DNA of 64,000 nucleotides from Erinaceus europaeus (lineage: Eukaryota > Chordata > Mammalia > Eulipotyphla > Erinaceidae): the NCBI RefSeq assembly GCF_950295315.1, contig NC_080180.1, positions 67,133,871 to 67,197,870 of the forward strand, in the 5' to 3' direction. Positions 31,692 to 42,992 of this stretch are shown in pieces. How positions within the stretch are numbered: position 1 is the stretch's first letter; every line of letters begins with the position of its first letter. The notes beneath the pieces are model-generated. The model saw only the letters and a program-made list of their open reading frames with translations, was not told the DNA's origin and did not search any database. The position numbers and the translations under genes were made by a program.

Positions 31692-31697
31692 TTTAAT
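31692..31697 (-). terminator. Candidate BBS12 poly(A) signal ATTAAA
   Basis: ATTAAA on the minus strand about 590 nt beyond the BBS12 stop, the first such signal downstream noticed. No transcript evidence is available. Confidence 0.3.
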
Positions 31698-32285
31698 GCA
31701 ACTGCCAAGAAACACGCCAAACAAAATGGAAAAAGGAAAAACATTCTGGAGAGGAAATGAAACCTTAAAATAGTCTGAAGCAGGGTTTGTTTGGGGCTCA
31801 GTCCCACTCCTCAGGGTGCAGGGGGTCGGGCCAGCATGCAGCTAAAACTGACGCCCCTGGCGAACCTTCCCACCCGGCCTTCTGGAGCACAGAGTCCTGC
31901 ATGTGAGCGCGATGGCAAACCTGCTGCCCCAGGAGCCCCACTGCTTCCGCCTTCAGGGCAGGGGGGGGGGGCTGGCCTGCTACCTGCCCCAGGGCCTGGG
32001 AAGCCAGGTCAACACAGGAGTCCTGCCCGGGCCATGTGACCAGCAGGCAGCTTGGGGACAGGAGAGAGGCCTGGAGACGGGACAGGGCGGCCAAAGAGCC
32101 CCCATCAGCTTTTCCCCGCAAGCTTCTGGCGAGGGGGTGCTCTCTGCTACCCACATGTCACCATTAAGCGGGTGCCAAGGGGATCTCCAGAGACGCAGCC
32201 CAGCCACCTCCAGTGTCCTGTCGTCGTCCGTCCCTGTCCGGAGTCTGTCCTGCTGTGCACGGTCCAGCTGAGTCTGAGCAGGGCG

Positions 32286-34133
32286 CTACAGCAGCACCTG
32301 GGCCTGGGCGCCCTGGGTGGCCCTCACGTGCGCGGTGCCCACCACCACCTCGGCGTCCGTCTGCAGCACCAGCAGCACCAGGTCCAGGGCACGGCGCCAA
32401 GCCTCCAGCTTTGGGGTGACCAGGTCGTAGACGTGGGGCGTCCTGCACTCACGCAGGATGTAGGCGTCCGGGGCGCCCGAGCTGACGGCGGCCTGCAGGA
32501 GGCGCTGCACTCGTGTGGCCGCCTCCAGCTCCGAGGGGAAGGGGGAGCGCCTGCTCAGCGCGGCCGCCAGGAAGCTGTGCCAGCCGCGGGCCAGGCCACC
32601 CAACACGGCGGGTGCGTGTAACTGCAGCCCGGGGCGGCGCGCAGGGGGGTCGGGGGGCATCTCCGCCAGCGCCTGCAGCTGGCTGAGGCACAGCAGTTCC
32701 ACGGCGCCGCCGCCAGGGAACACGCTGCGCTCCCCCAGGGCCTGCTGCAGGCGGCGGGCGCTGGCCCAGAAGCGGTCCTCACGGGCCTGCATGAGTGCCT
32801 CGGCCGGGCAGGTCAGCACCGCCGTCACCAGCCGCACGCCGTTGACGCCCACAGACACGATCAGCCCACGCACGCCCTCGCCCAGCACGGCCAGGCACAC
32901 ACCCGCGCCCACACAGAGCTCGCTCAGCTGCCACGCGTACGCCACCGGCTGGGCGCCTGTCGCCTCAGCCAGGGCCCACAGGGCATCCCTGGGAACCGAG
33001 TCCAGCACTAGCTGGCCGGCGGCCGCGCACACCTCCCGCAGACCCGGGCACACGCGTCCTTGCACCAGCACCAGATGCACCTGCAGGCCGCCCAGCACCC
33101 CCAGCACACGCTCGGCCCAGGCAGCCTCCTCCTCCTCCTCCTCGGGACCCGGCCCTCCGCCCAGCACCGTGCACATGCGGGAGGCCGGCGGGTGCAGCCC
33201 AGGGTGGCGGTAGCTCTCCGTGAGGTCGCCCTCCAGCAGCACAGCACGCAGGGGCCGGCCCTGCAGGGCGCTGACCAGAGGCGCCTGGGCGGCTGGCAGG
33301 ACGGTGGCATAGCCGGGACACACGTAGGAGGCGGCCTCGGGCGGGCCCGGCAGGTAGCAGGTGAGGACCCTGGTGAGGTCCAACGTGGGGGGCCCGGGGC
33401 AGCTGCCCGGCTGCAGGCTCTCGCTCTGGTCCAGCAGCCACAGGGCGGTGCCAGCCAGCCACATGCTGCCAGGGTCACCGCGGCTCAGGGCCCCCACCAG
33501 CTGCCCCAGGTCGTGGCAGCCCTGTGTGCTGGGGGCAGCCGATCCAGGATGGGGTCCCTGCGATCCCCGGAAATGCCTGCTGTGGGCCAGCGCTGTGCCC
33601 TCACGGGCCCCCACATCCGTCCGGGGCGCGCAGGGCACCGGGGGCTCCCGGGAGCCAGAGTCCAGGCCGCGGTCGCTCCAGGGCAGGCCGGGCACCCAGG
33701 CGACGGGCGCGTGGGCCGCGGGCAGTGGGCGCGGGCCCCGCATGTGGCGGCAGGACAGGCGCACGGGCAGCCGGAGCGCGTCCACGGCGTCCAGGCAGGC
33801 GCCCAGGCCCTCGTTCATCAGGGCCACGAGCGCGGACACCGGCACGCCCAGCTGCAGGCACTCCTGGGCCGCCCGGCTCCAGGCGCCCGCCAGGCACAGC
33901 AGCGTGCCGGTGGCCACCCCGTGGGCCGCGTGCTGAGCCCGCACGGCCTCCGCCAGCAGCCGGCCGGTGGCGCCCAGCTCCAGGCGCTCCAGCAGCCGTG
34001 GCGCCGAGCCGACCAGCACGCTGTCCCCGCGCTCCTCGTCCACCACGAACTTGGCCGACTTCACGGGCCCCAGGAAGGCCCCGGCCGCCTCTGCCAGCGT
34101 GGCCAGCTGCTCCAGCCCCAGGTGCCGGGCCAT
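32286..34133 (-). CDS. BBS12: BBS12, chaperonin-like Bardet-Biedl protein (single coding exon)
   Basis: An intact 615-codon frame on the minus strand. It opens [20 protein letters not shown] and [15 protein letters not shown], matching BBS12 (MGLQQLSSFAE...FLGPLKSSKFIIDEE). Further matches are [57 protein letters not shown]-like [25 protein letters not shown] and [20 protein letters not shown] near the end. With MKKS/BBS6 and BBS10 it forms the chaperonin-like complex that helps assemble the BBSome at the ciliary base. It is about 95 residues shorter than human BBS12 (710) through internal losses and a shorter N-terminus, and strikingly rich in Ala, Arg, Gly and Pro from GC-rich codons. A CTTTCCTTGCAG acceptor ends at 34,151, 17 nt before the ATG, so a 5' UTR exon lies upstream, as in human. 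Confidence 0.95.
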   Translation of the reverse strand: MARHLGLEQLATLAEAAGAFLGPVKSAKFVVDEERGDSVLVGSAPRLLERLELGATGRLLAEAVRAQHAAHGVATGTLLCLAGAWSRAAQECLQLGVPVSALVALMNEGLGACLDAVDALRLPVRLSCRHMRGPRPLPAAHAPVAWVPGLPWSDRGLDSGSREPPVPCAPRTDVGAREGTALAHSRHFRGSQGPHPGSAAPSTQGCHDLGQLVGALSRGDPGSMWLAGTALWLLDQSESLQPGSCPGPPTLDLTRVLTCYLPGPPEAASYVCPGYATVLPAAQAPLVSALQGRPLRAVLLEGDLTESYRHPGLHPPASRMCTVLGGGPGPEEEEEEAAWAERVLGVLGGLQVHLVLVQGRVCPGLREVCAAAGQLVLDSVPRDALWALAEATGAQPVAYAWQLSELCVGAGVCLAVLGEGVRGLIVSVGVNGVRLVTAVLTCPAEALMQAREDRFWASARRLQQALGERSVFPGGGAVELLCLSQLQALAEMPPDPPARRPGLQLHAPAVLGGLARGWHSFLAAALSRRSPFPSELEAATRVQRLLQAAVSSGAPDAYILRECRTPHVYDLVTPKLEAWRRALDLVLLVLQTDAEVVVGTAHVRATQGAQAQVLL

Positions 34134-34199
34134 GTCCGCGGCGCGGGCGTCTGCAAGGAAAGGGCAGCTATGAGAGCGAGGGGGTGCATGGGCAGCCTG

Positions 34200-35395
34200 A
34201 GGACAGGAAGGGGTCCCGGGGGCGGACAGGGGTCCTGAGGACGGGCAGGGGTCCCGGGGACAGAGCCGGGGGTCCCGGGGGCGGCCAGGGGTCCCGGGGA
34301 CAGAGCCAGGGGTCCCGAGGGCAGACGGGGGTCCTGAGGACGGACAGGGGTCCCGGGGGCGGGCGGGGGTCCCGGGGGCAGAGCCGGGGGTCCCGGGGGG
34401 CGGGCGGGGGTCCGGGGGCAGAGCCGGGGGTCCCGGGGGCAGAGCCGGGGGTCCCGGGGGCGGGCGGGGGTCCGGGGGCAGAGCCGGGGGTCCCGGGGGC
34501 GGGCGGGGGTCCGGGGGCAGAGCCGGGGGTCCCGGGGGCGGGCGGGGTCCCGGGGGCAGAGCCGGGGGTCCCGGGGGCAGAGCCGGGGGTCCCGGGGGCG
34601 GGCGGGGGTCCCGGGGGCAGAGCCGGGGGTCCCGGGGGCGGGCGGGGTCCCGGGGGCAGAGCCGGGGGTCCCGGGGGCGGGCGGGGGTCCCGGGGGCGGG
34701 CGGGGGTCCCGGGGGCAGAGCCGGGGGTCCCGGGGGCGGGCGGGGTCCCGGGGGCAGAGCCGGGGGGTCCCGGGGGCAGAGCCGGGGGTCCCGGGGGCGG
34801 GCGGGGTCCCGGGGGCGGGCGGGGGTCCCGGGGGCAGAGCCGGGGGTCCGGGGGCAGAGCCGGGGGGTCCCGAGGGCAGACGGGGGTCCCGGGGACAGAG
34901 CCAGGGGTCCCGGGGGGCAGACAGGGGTCCTGAGGACGGACAGGGGTCCCGGGGGCGGGCGGGGGTCCCGGGGGCAGAGCCGGGGGTCCCGGGGGCGGGC
35001 GGGGTCCCAGGGGCAGAGCCGGGGGTCCCGGGGGCGGGCGGGGGTCCCGGGGGCAGAGCCGGGGGTCCCGGGGGCGGGCGGGGGTCCCGGGGGCGGGCGG
35101 GGGTCCCGGGGGCGGGCGGGGGTCCCGGGGGCGGGCGGGATCCCGGGGGCAGAGCCGGGGGTCCCGGGGGCGGGCGGGGGTCCCGGGGGCGGGCGGGGGT
35201 CCCGGGGGCGGGCGGGGGTCCGGGGGCAGAGCCGGGGGTCCCGGGGGCAGAGCCGGGGGTCCGGGGGCAGAGCCGGGGGTCCCGGGGGCAGAGCCGGGGG
35301 TCCGGGGGCAGAGCCGGGGGTCCCGGGGGCAGAGCCGGGGGTCCGGGGGCAGAGCCGGGGGTCCCAGGGGTCCCAGGGGTCCCGGGGGGCGCAGG
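34200..35395 (+). repeat. GC-rich minisatellite in BBS12 intron 1
   Basis: About 55 units of 19-21 bp alternating GGGGTCCCGGGGGCAGAGCC and GGGTCCCGGGGGCGGGCGG. It starts about 50 bp from the BBS12 coding-exon acceptor. Dense G runs on the plus strand. The 469-codon and 517-codon frames through it are artefacts. Confidence 0.96.
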
Positions 35396-35399
35396 CGGC

Positions 35400-35690
35400 A
35401 CAGGCGACGTGCCAGGCGGGGAGGCCTCTGAGAGGCTCTGAGCCCGGCAGGCGGAAGAAGGGGCCGCGGACCAGCCGCTCGGGGGCAGGTCAGGGGTCAG
35501 GTCAGGGGTCAGTGCCGGCCTGTGGACCCTGACCCCTGACCCCAGGGGCAGCGTCCGCTCGCTCGCTCGGCTCACGTGCCAACCAAGCGCGGACCCCGTC
35601 CCGAGACGGGACACCCCCCGCCCCCACCCCCGTACTCGCGGGCCCGGGAGACACTAGGGCCCGGGTCCCCGCGACCTCTGACCTCTCCCC
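35400..35690. other. BBS12 upstream/5' UTR region
   Basis: GC-rich DNA between the intron array and the promoter, with a short GGTCAGGGGTCAGGTCAGGG run (about 35,490-35,545). The non-coding first exon of BBS12 probably lies in or near 35,560-35,760, but no donor could be chosen with confidence. Confidence 0.4.
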
Positions 35691-35699
35691 CGACCTTGG

Positions 35700-35950
35700 A
35701 TCAAGCCCACCACTCGGGCGCGCCGTCCGCCGCCATCTGCGCAGGCGCGAGCAGCCGCAGCCCGTTGCTTGGAAACCAAACGGAAGTTCCGCTTCGCGGC
35801 GGGCGGGCGGGCGGGGAAAAGGTGGAGCGAGACGCTATTGGTGGAGAGGAGCGGGGTTGGGGCTCCGCCCACTGCTTCTGCCCATTGGGGCGCGAGCCTG
35901 TCGGTCGGCAGGGGGCGGGCCCGAGAGCCCTAGCAACGCGCTCTTAGCGA
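35700..35950 (-). promoter_or_regulatory. BBS12 CpG promoter with X-box-like (RFX) motifs
   Basis: CpG-rich, TATA-less. GTTGCTTGGAAAC at 35,764-35,776 is two RFX half sites (GTTGCT and GGAAAC) with a 1-bp spacer. A further GTTGCTAGG half site lies on the minus strand at about 35,930-35,938 (CCTAGCAAC on plus). CGGAAGTTCC and GCGCAGGCGCGA motifs lie nearby. RFX factors drive ciliary and BBS genes through X-boxes, so the position fits. Functional use is inferred. Confidence 0.5.
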
Positions 35951-36139
35951 CCGCCAGGTGAGCCGCCTGTGGCGCGCGGCCCGCGAGGGACCCGCCTCTC
36001 CCGCGTGGCCTTCCGTCCCGCCGGCGTGTGAGTGTCGCAGCCCTACAGCCTCGGGCTGGACGCCGAGGGAAGAACGACGACGGGCGGCTTCAGCTTTGAG
36101 GAAGCGGCAGGGAGCAGGTCGGGACGCCCGCCACGGGGC

Positions 36140-36965
36140 TCGGGGACACCTGCCGCCCGCGCTCCCGACACACCTGCCGCCCGCGCTCCCGACACACCTG
36201 TCACCCGCGCTCCCGACACACCTGTCACCCGCGCTCCCGACACACCTGCCACCCGCGCTCCCGACACACCTGCCGCCCGCGCTCCCGACACTCCTGCCGC
36301 CCGCGCTCCCGACACACCTGTCACCCGCGCTCCCGACACACCTGCCGCCCGCGCTCCCGACACACCTGCCGCCCGCGCTCCCGACACACCTGCCACCCGC
36401 GCTCCCGACACACCTGCCACCCGCGCTCCCGACACCTGTCACCCGTGCTCCCGACACACCTGTCACCCGCGCTCCCGACACACCTGCCGCCCGCGCTCCC
36501 GACACACCTGCCACCCGCGCTCCCGACACACCTGCCGCCCGCGCTCCCGACACACCTGCCGCCCGCGCTCCCGACACACCTGCCGCCCGCGCTCCCGACA
36601 CACCTGTCACCCGCGCTCCCGACACACCTGTCACCCGCGCTCCCGACACACCTGTCACCCGCGCTCCCGACACACCTGTCACCCGCGCTCCCGACACCTG
36701 TCACCCGTGCTCCCGACACACCTGTCACCCGCGCTCCCGACACACCTGTCACCCGCGCTCCCGACACACCTGCCACCCGCGCTCCCGACACACCTGTCAC
36801 CCGCGCTCCCGACACACCTGTCACCCGTGCTCCCGACACACCTGCCACCTGCGCTCCTGACACACCTGCCACCTACGCTCCCGACACACCTGCCACCCAC
36901 GCTCCCGACACACCTGTCACCTGGGTCTCCTGACATACCTGCCACCTGGGGCTCCTGGGACACCC
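36140..36965 (+). repeat. 24-bp minisatellite upstream of BBS12
   Basis: About 34 units of CACACCTGCCACCCGCGCTC + CCGA, with CCG/CAC and GCC/GTC variants. Because 24 is divisible by 3, all six frames stay open in places (period of 8 residues). Confidence 0.97.
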
Positions 36966-37256
36966 GTCACCTGGGGCTCTTGAGTTCCCCAGTCCCTTAC
37001 TCTGATGGTGGCTCAATGCAGCCCAGGGTCTCCTGGTTTCATGCTTCAGTGCTGGGTCAGGCCAGTCCCATCTGACCTGTGACCCTGATGTCACACAGTC
37101 CCACCAGGTGGCGCTTGGGCCCTGGGGACGGAGGCCAAGAGGCCTGAGGCTGACTTTGGTTTGATGTAAACATGAAGCCAAGATGTGATTTGTCAGAATG
37201 CGGGAGCCTTTGTAGAACATATAGGTAGAACATATAGGTAGCCTTTGTAGAACATA
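36966..37256. other. Intergenic, short repeat near a SINE
   Basis: Nothing recognised except three copies of GTAGAACATATAGGTAG-like sequence at 37,210-37,262 directly before a SINE. Confidence 0.5.
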
Positions 37257-37258
37257 TA

Positions 37259-37600
37259 GGTAGCACAGCAGGTTAAGTGCAGGTGGCGCAAAGCTCAAGG
37301 ACCAGTGTAAGGATCCCGGTTCAAGCCCCCGGCTCCCCACCTGCAGGGGAGTCGCTTCACAGGTGGTGAAGCAGGTCTGCAGGTGTCTGTCTTTCTCTCC
37401 CCCTCTCTGTCTTCCCCTCCTCTCCTCATTTCTCTCTGTCCTGTCCAACAACAAATATCATCAACAACGACAATAATAACCACAACAAGGCTACAACAAC
37501 AAGGGCAACAATAGGGGGAAAATGGCCTCTAGGAGCGGTGGATTCATGGTGTAGGCACCGAGCCCCAGCAATCACCCTGGAGGCAAAAAAATAATAAAAA
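37259..37600 (+). mobile_element. Hedgehog SINE, long variant, 5' truncated or replaced
   Basis: Starts within the head (AGCACAGCAGGTTAAGTGCA), then GGTTCAAGCCCC, CACCTGCAGGGGAGTCGCTT, GGTGGTGAAGCAGGTCTGCA, the CT-rich part, CAACAA tail, and the extra 3' module ATGGCCTCTAGGAGCGGTGG...CACCGAGCCCCAGCAATCAC...GGAGGCAAAAAAA. Confidence 0.88.
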
Positions 37601-37634
37601 AGAAACGACAACATATATATACACACATATATAT

Positions 37635-37918
37635 TTGCCAGCAGGGTTATTGCTGGGGCTTGGTGCGTGCACTATGAATCCACTGCTCCTGGAGGCCATT
37701 TTTTCCCGTTTTTTTTTTTATAAGATAGGAAAGAGAGAAATGGAGAGAGGAAGGGAAGTTAGAGAGGGAGAGAGAAAGGAAGACACTTGCTGACCTGTTT
37801 CACCACTTGCAAAGACATCCTCCTGCAGGTGGGGATCCGGGGGCTCAAACCCGGATCCTGTGTGCATCCTGGCACTTTGCACTTTGTGCACTTAACCTGC
37901 TGCGCTTATGCCTGGTAC
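37635..37918 (-). mobile_element. Hedgehog SINE, long variant, minus orientation
   Basis: CAGGGTTATTGCTGGGGCTT, ATGAATCCACTGCTCCTGGA, GACACTTGCTGACCTG, GGGGCTCAAACCCGGATCCT and the terminal CTTAACCTGCTGCGCTTATG: the full order of the long variant reversed. Confidence 0.85.
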
Positions 37919-38085
37919 CCTAAATGACAATATTCTTTTCTTCTTGCGGGGAGGGGCGTGTTTGTGCCCTAGCCACCACCTAGCCTTGCTCATGTGACTT
38001 CACTCAGATCAAAGGGGTGAGCAAACCCACCTCATTCATTTTGATTAATAGAGGTGTCACTATCTTAACTTCACTCGATTAACGG

Positions 38086-38540
38086 CAAGCAGACCCACTG
38101 CTGTCACCCGGATCAGTGGGGGTGAGCAGACCCACTGCTCTCACCCGGATCAGTGGGGGTGAGCAGACCCACTGCTGTCACCCGGATCAGTGGAGGTGAG
38201 CAGACCCACTGCTGTCACCCGGATCAGTGGAGGTGAGCAGACCCACTGCTGTCACCCGGACCAGTGGAGGTGAGCAGACCCACTGCTGTCACCCGGATCA
38301 GTGGGGGTGAGCAGACCCACTGCTGTCACCCGGATCAGTGGAGGTGAGCAGACCCACTGCTCTCACCCGGATCAGTGGAGGTGAGCAGACCCACTGCTGT
38401 CACCCGGATCAGTGGGGGTGAGCAGACCCACTGCTGTCACCCGGATCAGTGGAGGTGAGCAGACCCACTGCTGTCACCCGGATCAGTGGGGGTGAGCAGA
38501 CCCACTGCTGTCACCCGGATCAGTGGAGGTGAGCAGACCC
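38086..38540 (+). repeat. 37-bp minisatellite
   Basis: Twelve copies of GCAGACCCACTGCTGTCACC + CGGATCAGTGGRGGTGA. The flanks hold longer related copies (GTGAGCAAACCCACCTCATT... before and GTGAGCAGACCCACCTCACT... after), each followed by AGAGGTGTCA. Confidence 0.96.
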
Positions 38541-39445
38541 ACCTCACTCATTCTGATCAAGAGGTGTCAGGAAGGTATCTGCACTCAGACCAGGTGTGGA
38601 GGTGAGCCTGACAATGTGCAGGAGACTGTCCTGGGCCCGAGGACAGATGGACATAGCCGGGTGGCATCTGCCCGCCCTCCCAGAGCACGGTGGCAGCTGT
38701 GAGGTATGCCCTCTCGAGACATACCTGAGCCGGTGTTTCTGTCCACCTGACGGGACAGCTGCGGCTGTGAGCTCAGCCTGCACCCGGGGGCCCCACAGCG
38801 GCATGGCCCACCGCCTGGACTCCGGCAGACAACATGCGGCTTCCCTCAGGCTGCTGGGGCTCAGGGCCACGCCTCACTAGGAAACCGGGACGCCTGCAGG
38901 GACAGCTGAGGCCTCAGGGACGCTCCCCTCCCCGGGGCCCCAGCAGCGGGATTTTCAGAGCGGCACCTGCTTCCTTCTCCGTGTCTGTCCCCCTGGAAAG
39001 TCTTACTGCCAGGGGAGTTTTGGGGGAGCCCCGCGGGAGCCCCCTCCACACAGGAAGCTGACTGAAGGGACGACTTCCTGTGGGACCGGCACACGGGGAG
39101 GAAGCCTCTTCCCACAGAAAGTTCCAGGAGGTGGAGGCCTGAGGGGTGGGAAGGAGCCCGTGTCTGTGCAGCCCTGGCTGACCCTCTGTCCCCAGCACCG
39201 TCTCTGAGGGCACCGAGGGGCTCTGTCCACCAGGCTGGGCAGTGCAGCTGCACTTGGTGGGCATGGCTCTCGTGTGGCACATGGAGTGTCCAGCCCCCTC
39301 CACATGGTGTCAGGGCCTGGTGGTGGCCTCTGGCCAGTGTCCACATGGCCGGCAGGTAGCCTTGGCCTCTCCTCAGGCTGTGTGTGCCTCTGAGTGGGGA
39401 GGCAGGTGCTACCCCAAGCAGGGGAGGGGACTCCTGGGGAGGAGG
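38541..39445. other. Intergenic, nothing recognised
   Basis: GC-rich sequence with chance frames. No gene or mobile element was identified. Confidence 0.45.
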
Positions 39446-41445
39446 GGCTGAGGGGCACAGAGTGAGCGCTGAGGGCTGAGGGCTGAGGGGCTGAGGGGCC
39501 GAGGGCTGAGGGCTGAGGGCTGAGGGCTGAGGAGGCTGAGGGGTTGAGGGGCTGAGGGGCTGAGGGGGCTGAGGGCTGAGGGGCTGAGGGCTGAGGGGCT
39601 GAGGGGCTGAGGGCTGATGGGCTGAGGTCTAGGGGCTGAGGCGCTGAGTGGCTGAGGGTCTGAGGGCTGAGGGCTGATGGGTTGAGTGCTGAGGGCTGAG
39701 GCGCTGAGTCACTGAGGGTCTGAGGCACTGAGTGGCTGGGGGTCTGAGGACTGAGGGGCTGAGGGCTGATGGGTTGAGTGCTGAGGGCTGAGGCGGCTGA
39801 GGCGCTGAGTGGCTGAGGGGCTGAGGGCTGAGGGCTGATGGGCTCAGGGCTGAGGGCTGAGGCGCTGAGGGCTGAGGGCTGAGAGCTGAGGCGCTGAGTG
39901 GCTGAGTGGCTGAGTGGCTGAGGGGCTGAGGGCTGAGTGGCTGAGGGGCTGAGGGCTGAGGGGCTGAGGGCTGAGGCGCTGAGGGGCTGAGGGCTGAGGG
40001 GCTGAGGGGCTGAGGGCTGTGAGGCTGAGGGGCTGAGGGCTGTGAGGATGAGGGGCTGAGGGCTGAGGGCTGAGGGGCTGAGGGCTGAGGGGCTGTGGGC
40101 TGTGAGGCTGAGGGCTGAGCGGCTGAGGGCTGAGGGGCTGAGGGCTGAGGGGCTGAGGGCTGAGGGCTGAGGGCTGAGGGGCTGAGGGCTGAGGGGCTGA
40201 GCGCTGAGGGTTGAGGGCTGAGGGGCTGAGGGCTGATGGGCTGCAGGCTGAGGGGCTGAGGGGCTGATGGGCTGAGGGCTGAGGGGCTGAGGGGCTGAGG
40301 GGCTGAGGGCTGTGAGGCTGAGGGCTGAGGGGCTGAGGGCTGTGAGGATGAGGGGCTGAGGGCTGAGGGCTGAGGGGCTGAGGGCTGAGCGGCTGAGGGC
40401 TGAGGGGCTGAGGGCTGAGGGGCTGAGGGCTGAGGGCTGAGGGGCTGAGGGCTGAGGGGCTGAGCGCTGAGGGTTGAGGGCTGAGGGGCTGAGGGCTGAT
40501 GGGCTGCAGGCTGAGGGGCTGAGGGGCTGATGGGCTGAGGGCTGAGGGGCTGAGGGGCTGAGGGGCTGAGGGCTGAGGGTTGAGGGGCTGAAGGCTGAGG
40601 GGCTGAGGGCTGATGGGCTGATGGGCTGAGGGCTGAGGGCTGAGGGGCTGAGGGCTGATGGGCTGCAGGCTGAGGGGCTGAGGGGCTGAGGGCTGAGGGC
40701 TGATGGGCTGCTGGCTGAGGGCTGAGGGCTGAGGTGCTGAGGGCTGATGGGCTGTGGGCTGAGGGGCTGAGGGGCTGAGGGCTGAGGGCTGATGGTCTGA
40801 GGGCTGATGGGCTGAGGGGCTGAGGGCTGAGGCGCTGAGGGCTGATGGGCTGAGGGCTGATGGGCTGATGGGCTGAGGGCTGAGGGGCTGAAGGCTGAGG
40901 GGCTGAAGGCTGAGGGGCTGAGGGGCTGAGGGCTCAGGGCTGTGGGGCTGAGGGCTGACGGCTGAGGGGCTGAGTGGCTGAATGGCTGAGGGCTGAGGGT
41001 CTGAGGGCTGAGGGCTGAGGGTTGAGGGCTGATGGGCTGAGGGCTGAGGGGCTGAGGGCTGATGGGCTGAGGGGCTGAGGGCTGAGGCGCTGAGTGCTGA
41101 TGGGCTGATGGGCTGAGGGCTGAGGGGCTGAAGGCTGAGGGGCTGAGGGGCTCAGGGCTCAGGGCTGTGGGGCTGAGGGCTGACGGCTGAGGGGCTGAGT
41201 GGCTGAGGGGCTGAGGGGCTGAGGGCTGAGGGTCCTAGGGCTGAGGGCTGAGGGCTGAGGGTCTGAGGGCTGATGGGCTGAGGGCTGAGGGCTGATGGTC
41301 TTAGGGCTGATGGCTAAGGGCTGAGTTGTGAGGCCTGAGGGCTGAGGGGCTGAAGGCTAGGGCTTAGGGCTCAGTGGGTGAGGTCCTGATGTGAAGCTGG
41401 CTGATGATCTGAGGGTTGAGGGCTGAGGCCTAGTTGGAGGAGCTG
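39446..41445 (+). repeat. 2-kb octamer/nonamer array (GGCTGAGGG)n
   Basis: About 220 copies of GCTGAGGG or GGCTGAGGG with single-base variants (GATGGGCTG, GTGAGGCTG). A block of about 260 bp beginning near 40,010 recurs near 40,310, showing segmental duplication within the array. Confidence 0.97.
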
Positions 41446-42869
41446 ATGAGCTAAGGCTGCGGGGATTTTTCGAGGGCCATGGCTGAGTCCTGAGGCCCCT
41501 GTGCATATGCTGGGCTCTGTGGTCACTCTCATGGCCCCTCTTCCCTCCTTATGTCACCCTGACACATGGAACAATGAGCAGGCATATGTGTCACATACCG
41601 TAGCCACACACATGCAAAGACCTGTCACGCACCCACACCAACACACGTCATGCGCATGCGTGCATGTCATCACACGCAGAACATACATTAACACACATCC
41701 ACTCTGGAACAAGCTGAACACACGAGCACACGTTCACACAGACAAGGTACACAAGTCGACAGCGTACAGCCCGCACACACGAACATACATGAGCGCACAT
41801 GTTTACACTTGTGTGGACACGTAGCCACACGTGAACGCACAGTGCAGACTCCTCCTGTGCTCTCTGGGGGTGGCCGCCAGCATCTGGCACTGGCACTGGG
41901 CAGGACCTGCAGGCTCAGAGGGTCGGGGCCACTGGCCACACCGCATGGAGGGGCCGGCCCAGCACCACCCTCTGCTCCGGGGGCAGGTGCCCAGGATGTG
42001 GCAGGGGGGTCCCGTCCCAGGGGCCTCAGCTCACTCGGCCATGGCTCTGGTTGTGGCCACAGGCCCTGCCCCCTTCAGATCCCAGAGTGGCCTCACCGCA
42101 CCCCCTACCAGCTGCTTCCCTGTGAGTGGGGCACGGGCACAGCCCCCCGCAGGCGTCTGCCTCCCTGTGGCTCAGGTGCAATGCCAGCCTGGTCCGGCTC
42201 CCTTCTCACTGAGGTGCAGGGATGCGGGGTGTCAGCACCCAGTTCTCAGATGAGTCACCGGCTGCCCGCCGCCCAGGTGTGGCCGCCCCGGGGGTGTGGG
42301 CGTCGCTTACCAGAAAGCCCCTGCCCGCCGCATGCTACAGAGATGACTGCCATGAAAGCAGCACAGCTCAAACGGAGAAACGCGACTGTTTTCATGTGTC
42401 ACTTGAAGGAGACCACTCAGCCCAGGCTAAACAAATTTAAATAAGAGCTTTGCTGCGAGTGCTAAGCCGAGTGGGTTTCAGTGTCGGGATCTGTAAAGCC
42501 GCGTTCACGCTCAGGGAGACTCAGCAGCGCCCGTCAGCACCTGACCTGCCTCAAGCTTTTCAGGAGCTGCCGGCCGGCCGCCCGTGTGGGCACGAGGACT
42601 CGGCGGGGACACGCTGGGGACGGCAGCCAAGCCCCACGGGCACCCCCCCCCCATGAAGTGGATTTTGCCCTCTGCTTGGCGAAGCACCAGGATCCGGGAG
42701 AGAAAGCGGCAGGAACACACCCAGGCTTTTTGTGACTCAGCTATGTGGACACGACACCTCTCACTTACCACCTTAGACCCTGAGCTCTTCACCCACCCAG
42801 TGATAGTACTTTAAAATTTCCCTCTCTGGGGCTGGAGACTGCAGCCCCAAAGTCCCTTTATCTATTTGT
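41446..42869. other. Intergenic; CA-rich tract then unassigned DNA
   Basis: 41,560-41,840 is rich in interrupted CACACA, ACACACG and CATACA. 41,840-42,860 holds no recognised gene; the long open frames (for example 41,809-42,444) have no family resemblance. Confidence 0.45.
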
Positions 42870-42992
42870 TATTTATTTCACTAGCGCCCTGCTCAGCTCA
42901 GCTTGTGGCGATGCAGGCTGTTGAACCTGGGACTTTGGAGCCTCAGGCACAAAAGTCTCTTTGCAGAGCCACGATGCTGTCGGCCCTGCCCA
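42870..42992 (-). mobile_element. Old SINE head, minus orientation
   Basis: TTTATTTCACTAGCGCCCTG, GGCGATGCAGGCTGTTGAAC, GGAGCCTCAGGCACAAAAGT and TTTGCAGAGCCACGATGCTG match the family seen at 12,290 and 27,650. Confidence 0.6.

Noticed and set aside
34061..35614. Open frames of 469 and 517 codons over the BBS12 intron
   Set aside because: They consist of GC-rich 19-21 bp repeats (Pro/Gly/Arg-rich) and overlap the true BBS12 exon in a different frame or on the other strand.
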